A stretch of 64,000 bases of DNA from Rhipicephalus microplus. Its lineage: Eukaryota; Arthropoda; Arachnida; Ixodida; Ixodidae. This document shows positions 57,499-64,000 of this stretch, piece by piece; the first letter of the stretch is position 1; each line of letters begins with the position of its first letter. The stretch spans positions 253,786,592 through 253,850,591 of the forward strand of contig NC_134710.1 in NCBI RefSeq assembly GCF_043290135.1. Direction: 5' to 3'. The notes under the pieces were generated by a model. It searched no databases. It saw only the letters and a program-made list of their open reading frames with translations, and had not been told where the DNA came from. The position numbers and the translations under genes were made by a program.

Positions 57499-57754
57499 TC
57501 AAGACATGAGCAATGTCTTGACCATTGTCTTGTAGGTCGTCCAACACTTGACGCCAGACAGAGGCATATACCCATGGCCGGGTATGTGCCGTTGGTATGC
57601 GGGTATGTGTCACAGGTGATTGACACTTAGTATCTACCCACGAACGACGAGAACACACATGGACAATGTTAACGCGCGAGTGTTGAGAAATACCCGACAT
57701 CTGTAGCGTCGACCCTACGAATGCAAAGAATAAATGTCAGGGTCCAAGCTGAAA

Positions 57755-58268
57755 TTAAACCGAAGCATTCTGCGAGGCAATCAATCATTTTACCAAAAAG
57801 CTACGCCAGGTCTCAAAACTACTTTTACCATAGACGCTAATATTCGTGAAACGTCAATAGTGGTTGCAGTGCTGCTTACCAATTTCGTAAACATTATATA
57901 TGTACTCCTTTGATACACCCGTCACGTCAGGTTAACGTCTATATCTATATGGAGGCGGAAATGTTGTAGGCCCGCGTGCTCAGATTTGGGTGCTCGTTAA
58001 AGAACCCCAGGTTAAACCGAAGCATTCTGCGAGGCAATCAATCATTTTACCAAAAAGCTACGCCAGGTCTCAAAACTACTTTTACCATAGACGCTAATAT
58101 TCGTGAAACGTCAATAGTGGTTGCAGTGCTGCCTACCAATTTCGTAAACATTATATATGTACTCCTTTGATACACCCGTCACGTCAGGTTAACGTCTATA
58201 TCTATATGGAGGCGGAAATGTTGTAGGCCCGCGTGCTCAGATTTGGGTGCTCGTTAAAGAACCCCAGG
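57755..58268 (+). repeat. 257-bp exact-length tandem duplication
   Basis: 57755-58011 is repeated as 58012-58268 with one visible difference (GCTTACC versus GCCTACC). Each unit starts TTAAACCGAAGCATTCTG and ends GTTAAAGAACCCCAGG. Its last about 60 bp are the front part of the truncated Ruka at 58200, so the duplication happened after that insertion. Confidence 0.97.
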
Positions 58269-58353
58269 TGGTCGAAATTTCCGGAGCCCACCACTACGGC
58301 GTCTCTCATAATCATATAGTGGTTTTTGGACGTTAAACCCCAAACATCTATCT
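58200..58353 (+). mobile_element. 5'-truncated Ruka SINE, 14-bp target duplication
   Basis: AGGTTAACGTCTAT at 58186-58199 and 58354-58367. The SINE starts in the body (TGGAGGCGGAAATG); a partial second copy of its first part is at about 57943-58011 through the tandem duplication. Confidence 0.92.
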
Positions 58354-58367
58354 AGGTTAACGTCTAT

Positions 58368-59455
58368 TGTGGTTAGTTGCCATGCGCTGAAGTTTATTTA
58401 TATAGCAGTGTCCAGGGCCGGCATCCTCGCGAGCATCAGCGCTTCATATTAGCTTCTGGTGTGGCTAATACGCATGTTCCAGTTGGCACCGTGGCGCAAG
58501 TACAAACAACTGGTTCTATAAACATCTGCAACTCTTCAACATAATTCTGTGCGTGCAAAATTTGTACATATATTTAGCGTCATTTTATGACCTGTCACTC
58601 AATAAAAAAATTGCAACACGGTCACCTTTCCTCCACATGTTTCGCATAACGTTCATTCCCAGGAACTTGAGCGCTGCCGAATTTTTTCTTTGTTGTGCAG
58701 AGGTTCAGTTTCTATTTTGGTTTTGTGGCCACACAAGGTTTCGGAACTGCTTTTCAAATAGAACGTAATGTTTGTTAGACGTCAATTCTGGCTGCAGCGC
58801 TGGGGCTATCCGATCTCATAAACAGCACAAGCATACTCCTATCATACAGCCATCACGTCGGGTTAACGGTGACTGTAGTGAAGCGCAATCCACTGAAACC
58901 CATTTATCTAGCAGAGTGCAACACCACCACCCTAGCTGGCACAAGCGCTACATATCAGTCTGCTGCTTGTGGCATTGCTAATACCTTCATTGCTATTGGC
59001 ATCGTTACGCAGCAGTAAACATGTGACTCTATAACATATGTGTGTACCTACAACATTTGTACACATCTTTACCGTGATTTTGTTAAGTTCCACTGAATAA
59101 AGAAATTACAACACATACGTTCTCTTCACATGCTTCACACAACATCTACTACCGAGGTCCGTAGGATCTGCCATTTTTTTCTAATAAATCTACCAGCTGC
59201 AAGACAGCGCTCATCTTGTGCACTATGTGTTCCTTTTGACTTCGTCCCTAGCACAGCGTAAATTATGAAATAAATAAACATGTCAGCTGTACGAAGTCTG
59301 ATGCCCAGCGCTCTCCTTTCCAATCCACTGCTTACGAAAGCGTGTTCAACACCGCTACTAGCAACGTTTATACGAGTACACTGTAACGCACTCACGTGCA
59401 ACAACGGATCACAAGTCTGCGAAAGTTACAATGCATTTCTAGTACACTAGTCGGT
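58368..59455. other. Spacer, weak internal similarity
   Basis: 58370-58640 and 58850-59115 share diverged phrases (GGTTAACG..., then TTTATxTAGCAG, ...AATAAAxAAATTxCAACAC), so this region may itself be an old duplication of about 480 bp. No genes. Confidence 0.4.
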
Positions 59456-59503
59456 TAAAGACAATATAGTCTTTCTTGGGGACCTTCGACGCAAAAAGTT
59501 TAC

Positions 59504-59541
<38 letters not shown>

Positions 59542-60155
59542 CACTCTTAACGGCACCAGGTACTTGAAGCGACCGACCCCATCCGCAGTGCCGACCCCAT
59601 CCGCAGTGCCCACCAATGTTGCTCAAGATTTAGCGTTCATACTTGTGCAAAAGTCCATTAAAAAGCAATTATTGCGCATGTCTGGTGTACCATAACAAGA
59701 CGTATACATTCTGCATGTGCGTCTTCTACTAGAAAAGGCATACATAGGTAATTTTAAGGACCGTAGCGCTTATCACGCTGCGCTGATTATGCAACGCTTG
59801 CACGAAAAGTCGAGTGTTTCCAACGCTTTGCTAAGACGGTACGGTGGTGGTACCTACCAGTCGCCTTGCGTTCTACACCTTATTACCTCTGAAACGGGCA
59901 CGCACACCCATCTCAGGGCCACGCGCATCGTTTTCCAAGAAAACTGCCAGATGGCGCTCATGTCTGATGTGTGACGCGACTTGACGCGCTTGTTTGCCTC
60001 CGCTGCGTGCTCGAGGCACTCTAACGCAACGCCACCAGAATTTCATTCACCGATTTTCTTGCACGGAACATCAAATAAATGTTTTGTTCACTCTGTCCAC
60101 ACGCAAGACTGTCGTCTTTCGACAACATTTGCAGATTAACAAGCAGATAGTGGGC
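59456..60155 (+). repeat. Dispersed repeat B, copy 2
   Basis: Same-orientation partner of 256-955, about 85 percent similar. It carries (CTGT)n at 59503-59541 where copy 1 has its compound microsatellite, and a 19-bp local duplication of GACCCCATCCGCAGTGCC. Confidence 0.8.
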
Positions 60156-61015
60156 CAAATTTTTTTTTCGCTATTTCTCTTGTAAATGGTGCACCACAAT
60201 TTACGAGCTTGTACTGCGACAATGTTTAATCAAAGAAAGTAGGGCCGACTAGATAACTTTGTGACATAAATGATGCTGAATACGAGAGGTTTAAGAGCAG
60301 TCAAAATTTCTAAACTCATAAATAAACAAAAAGCAGGTTCGGTGCGGTATTAGTCATTTTGTGTTTATTAGTTTTTATATTATTATTATTATTATTAATA
60401 TTATTATTATTGGTTTTGATATTGTAATAGTAGTATAGTGTCTATTCTGTGAGGAGAATAGAATTAAGGAGCAAAACAAGAACGAGAGTGGCACATTCTA
60501 GAGATTTCAATAAGGAAACAACATTCTATGCGGGTGAAAAGTGGGCAAAAGAAAAGAAAAAACCACAGGCGAGAGTACGCACAAAAAAAAAAGCGGGGGG
60601 GGGGAGGAACGGGCACCACGCATATCAGAGTGAAACTAACCAGATGCCCAACTTGAAGCATTTAATGTAAAAAAGAGAGTAGGGTTCTTTGAAGATAAAG
60701 CGGAAAAAAAAGGAAGAACTGTTCGTTCGGTAGGCAGGGAATCTTTGAAGCCAGCTGCATTTATGGGGTCTGAATGCTCAATTTTCTGAAGTTCACCACG
60801 CCCACGCGTTGTCGGGGTAAGAGATAAAAAGAGCGCAAGGTTTAGATCACCAGAAAGATGAATGCTTGCGCATCTATTGCCTGCAGCAGGTGAAGTCTGT
60901 GAAAAAAAAACAGAAATACTGCATTGGTCATAAACTCTAAACCATATCCCGCAGATTGTTTGATTACTCAAATCTAGAGGGAGCCAGGACAACGTAGACG
61001 TCTCTGTATCATAGC
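60156..61015. other. Spacer with (ATT)n at 60378-60412
   Basis: The ATT microsatellite and a run of nine G (about 60595-60603) are the only clear features. See the ORF at 60636-61304. Confidence 0.5.
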
Positions 61016-61304
61016 TGTCTTTTTGGAGTGGCCTTCTGCTGCACTGCTCAACAACCTCTTTCAGTCGTTTGCTCGACGTCCCCATAGCGTCTGCGTGACC
61101 ACGAGTAAAAGCGAAGCAGACGCTATGGGGACGCCAAGCAGACGAAGCAACGCAGACGTTCAACAGTGCCGCAGAAGGGCACAACAGAAAGAAAGCCACG
61201 GTAGAAAAAGACAATATGGAGGTGCGTAAGGGTGCAGTTTCCTTCCGCTTCGATCTTACCACGTCACCATCCTGCGCTGCGTGACCCGTAAGTTCGCAAC
61301 GCAC
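60636..61304 (-). other. 222-codon ORF of doubtful coding status
   Basis: The longest unexplained ORF in the window, minus strand, beginning MRCELTGHAAQDGDVVRSKR. It includes a hydrophobic stretch (TVAFFLLCPSAALLNV, residues about 36-51) that could pass for a signal anchor. No domain recognised. A large foldback (61016-61211) lies inside it. Because of this, the plus strand encodes a related peptide (PSAALLN, RPHSVC, ADAMGT occur in both directions). The length of the ORF is therefore better explained by repeat structure than by selection. Confidence 0.25.
61016..61211. repeat. Large imperfect foldback
   Basis: Arms 61016-61094 and 61116-61211. The inner 17 bp are perfect (GTCCCCATAGCGTCTGC against its complement, 61078-61094 and 61116-61132) with a 21-nt loop. 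The outer arms pair imperfectly (CTTCTGCTGCACTGCTCAAC with GTTCAACAGTGCCGCAGAAG, and TGTCTTTTT with AAAAAGACA). Confidence 0.85.
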
Positions 61305-61533
61305 CCGTTTATTTGCTTTATATTTACATGCTGAAGATTCGAGAGCAATCTATTCGTCGCTGCTTGCAGTGTTTTCTAAATTGATTCTCGAGTTTTTGGA
61401 GACATGGCTTAGTAGGCGCAAATAAACAAAGCTAACCTTCTTAAAAAAAGACAAAACATACCTGATGTCTTGTCCCCAGCGCGAAACGGCACGACGCGGT
61501 AGCTGATTTCACTATTTATTCAATGCTGTGACA

Positions 61534-61772
61534 GCCCCGCCGCGGTGGTCTAGTGGCTAAGGTACTCGGCTGCTGACCCGCAGGTCGCGGGTTCGATTCC
61601 CGGCTGCGGCGGCTGCATTTCCGATGGAGGCGGAAATGTTGTAGGCCCGTGTACTCAGATTTGGGTGCACGTTAAAGAACCCCAGGCGGTCAAAATTTCC
61701 GGAGCCCTCCACTACGGCGTCTCTCATAATCATATGGTGGTTTTGGGACGTTAAACCCCACAAATCAATCAA
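61534..61772 (+). mobile_element. Near-consensus Ruka SINE, 14-bp target duplication
   Basis: TCAATGCTGTGACA at 61520-61533 and 61773-61786. The best-preserved copy here: head CCGCGGTGGTCTAGTGGC, B box GGGTTCGATTCCC, 3' end CACAAATCAATCAATC. Suitable as the local reference for the family. Confidence 0.97.
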
Positions 61773-61786
61773 TCAATGCTGTGACA

Positions 61787-62525
61787 ACAGTGGACGAGTA
61801 GGAAGCGTGAGTTTAGATCGAAGCGGGCGGTCGCGTCTGCCCAGGTGCTGCCATGTTGGCTTATAAACCCCGCTACCTGCGCTTACGGCCACGGCCGCTT
61901 CACTGGCCCAATGCGTTGGCTTGGGCAAGTGGCTAAGAGCATAGAGTTTCTTCATAAACACTAGAGGGAACTCTGGCGCTAGTGTATATGGGAGCTGCAA
62001 CACACGGCGCTTCAGCGAGCATGGGAATGATGGGTATAGTACACACATTTGTCTAATTTTCGTACTTCTGGCCTGCTTCTGGCTCCGTGTGTGTTCGTGT
62101 GGCTTGGAGCTGTTTTTTTACGAAAACATAAAAAGCAAATGTTCACCATTTGCGTTTCACAACCTTATTCTTTTAGGCTTACAATTTGGAATCAAATCAC
62201 TAAGTTCAAAAGGCTTCGTTGTTTATTCAAAACAAAATCGTAACCAGCAATAAACGAAGCCGCAAGTACGATTCGGCACCCGCAAGTACGAAGACAAGGC
62301 AATATTGTGTACTACCCATTATTCTCATGGTCGCTGAACGATCGCAGCGCCAGAGTGCCCTCTAGTTAATTTTGGGAAACTCTATGGCTAGGAGAAGGCC
62401 AGTTTACGGTCACGTGATCAAACATGGCAGCGCGCGGGCGCTTCTGCAGAAAATCGTCTATACTCGCCCACTGCGGGCCGTGTATTCTTTGCTGTTCGAG
62501 CACCAAGTATACTTTTCGCGCTGAG
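61787..62525. other. Spacer containing an inverted pair
   Basis: 61941-61984 (ATAGAGTTTC, then CTAGAGGGAACTCTGGCGCT) and 62346-62386 (AGCGCCAGAGTGCCCTCTAG, then GAAACTCTAT) are reverse complements with a few differences, about 360 bp apart. They may be termini of a small transposon. The phrase CGCAAGTACGA occurs twice at 62261-62291. Confidence 0.6.
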
Positions 62526-62744
62526 CCCCGCCGCAGTGCTCTAGTGGCTAAGGTACTCGGCTGTTAACCCCCAGGTCGCGGGATCAAATCCCGGCTGCAT
62601 TTTCGATGAGGCGAAAATTCTGTAGGCCCGTGTGCTCAGATTTGGGTGCATATTAAAGAAGCCAAGGTGGTCGAAATTTCCGGAGCCCTCCTCTGTGGCG
62701 TGCCTCATATTCATATGGTGGTTTTGAGACGTTAAAGCCCAGAA
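62526..62744 (+). mobile_element. Ruka SINE with internal deletion
   Basis: Head GTGCTCTAGTGGCTAAGG. GGATCAAATCCCGGCTGCAT joins directly to TTTCGATGAGG, so the GGCGGCTGCA part is shortened. Ends GAGACGTTAAAGCCCAGAAA. No clear target duplication. Confidence 0.88.
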
Positions 62745-64000
62745 ATAGTGCGCTAACACTGACAGCTATGCGCAAACTATAGTCGGGCATCACACTGCTA
62801 CACAGCTGTGTTCCAATAAGCCAACATATATATACACAGCACCACGTGACTGCTGGCGGCCCGACGATAACACCTTCATCCACAATAGAGAATGAGTTAC
62901 GTGGCCCCGTCGTCATGATATATTTTGAGCAGCCTGCTCTTTTATTCGTCGGAGATATTGAGGTTTACGTTACTCTGGGTTAGGTGACTTTACTGTTTGC
63001 CTTAGATAGCCATTTGGGGAAATCTGACAGCTTCAAAAGCCCTTAAAAAGAGGCGCGCCATGCTAGGTGTGTTACGAAGAAAGCGACTGTTGACTGAGCG
63101 TGGTTCTCAACCGTAACATCGCATTTAGAATGCTCCCTTGTTTATTTATTGCACGAGATTTCTACTACCGTCGAGTTAAACGATGCTGGAACAGCGGACA
63201 GGATTGAGATATCCTGATGCACCGAAAAAAAAATAGAAGTCACTTCACTCTATTCGGAAGTTACGCTTCCCTATGAAAATATATTTTGCATAGGTGGCCC
63301 GTAAAAGGATTCTCAATCGAAAAGTAAGTTGGTGCTCTCTTTTCTTGTCGCCATCTTCTTTTCTATTTTTATGCAATTGTCTGTTTTGTGTGCTTTTCTT
63401 TCACCAGATTAAGGTCCTGCACTGTCGCGCCGACGCCTGTGCTATGCAAAATTCAGGGCACGTTTTTGGCTGCAAACTCTCTAGGGGTGTTTGAGTTCGC
63501 AAGCATTTTGTGGAGTTTGAAACTAAGCCATTAACATCCCTCGAGCATTACGTTAACGTTAAACTTCCAGAAACAACAACATCCAATGCAGGTCGGTGCT
63601 TTTGAGTCTGTACATCGAAGACGCTTAGATATATTGAAAACAAAAAAACGTGTGTTTGTCATAACTCTCCTTAAGTGAAAGGCGTACCAGCTACTCTTCG
63701 GCAAGTAAAGTACGGATGCTTTGTATGAGAGTGGCTGGCAATTTTTTACAGAACAACACTTATTTCACTTCGTTTGGAATAGCCGCTTGAATCATTCAGG
63801 TGCAAGTGGAAAAGCGGCACAATATGTGGAGTGGTTTGCACTCCAAACAAGTAAAATATTCAGCGGGGTTCTATATTCTCCAGGCTTCTGCGTGTTTCGC
63901 CGGCCTTGCAGCGCTCCGCTTGCTGGTGGTAAATGATAGCTGTACGTGGACTATCTGTACGTCAGTAGCCAGAGTATGTATCATGCAGCTTTCTGCCATT
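62745..64000. other. Right edge of window, nothing recognised
   Basis: Short ORFs without motifs and no repeats with partners in the window. Confidence 0.45.

Noticed and set aside
57755..58268. CRISPR-like direct repeats
   Set aside because: Only two long adjacent units with no spacers; a tandem duplication in a eukaryotic genome.

Overview
The window looks like intergenic or intronic DNA from a hard tick (Ixodidae). The main reason is at least 14 copies of a tRNA-headed SINE that I recognise as the tick family Ruka. The other repeats fit an arthropod: a CR1/L2-like LINE, an LTR retrotransposon, tandem Penelope-like elements (PLEs), PIF/Harbinger-like and palindromic MITE fragments, and long (TA)n, (GATA)n, (CT)n and (ACT)n microsatellites. 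I found no convincing cellular protein-coding gene, no functional tRNA or rRNA gene, no CRISPR array and nothing prokaryotic.

Layout. 1-2.7 kb: two direct-repeat copies, a long dispersed repeat, Ruka copies and a perfect 32-bp palindrome. 2.7-8.4 kb: mostly unrecognised AT-rich DNA. 8.4-9.7 kb: a decayed LINE reverse transcriptase (RT) interrupted by a Ruka inside the catalytic domain. 10.3-11.3 kb: a tandem array with a period near 146 bp. 11.3-12.1 kb: (GATA)n and the relic of a minus-strand LTR element. 12.2-16.5 kb: a nearly complete CR1/L2-like LINE with intact ORF1 and broken ORF2. 16.5-24.9 kb: mostly unrecognised DNA with an RT scrap. 24.9-30.0 kb: a recent 5,073-bp LTR retrotransposon on the minus strand, with 1,168-bp LTRs and a 5-bp target duplication. 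It carries a Gag-protease ORF but no RT, RNase H or integrase. 30.3 and 47.8 kb: two 221-bp copies of one MITE in opposite orientation.

33.85-41.04 kb is the most interesting region. It holds a head-to-tail pair of Penelope-like elements bounded by (TA)n at both ends. The first copy is 5'-truncated and has one in-frame stop. The second is full length and starts with an intact SGNH/GDSL-hydrolase ORF. That ORF lies in the same frame as the RT-GIY-YIG ORF, separated by a single TGA followed by CTA, a known readthrough context. Each copy's 3' region carries a hammerhead-ribozyme-like core. The predicted products would be an SGNH hydrolase and, by readthrough or splicing, an SGNH-RT-endonuclease fusion.

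41-64 kb: microsatellites, many Ruka copies (several with clear target-site duplications), a PIF/Harbinger-like element with an N-terminal transposase fragment, a 257-bp tandem duplication that captured part of a Ruka, a second copy of the dispersed repeat from the left edge, and a large imperfect foldback near 61.1 kb. All coordinates and alignments were read by eye, so boundaries of decayed repeats are approximate.
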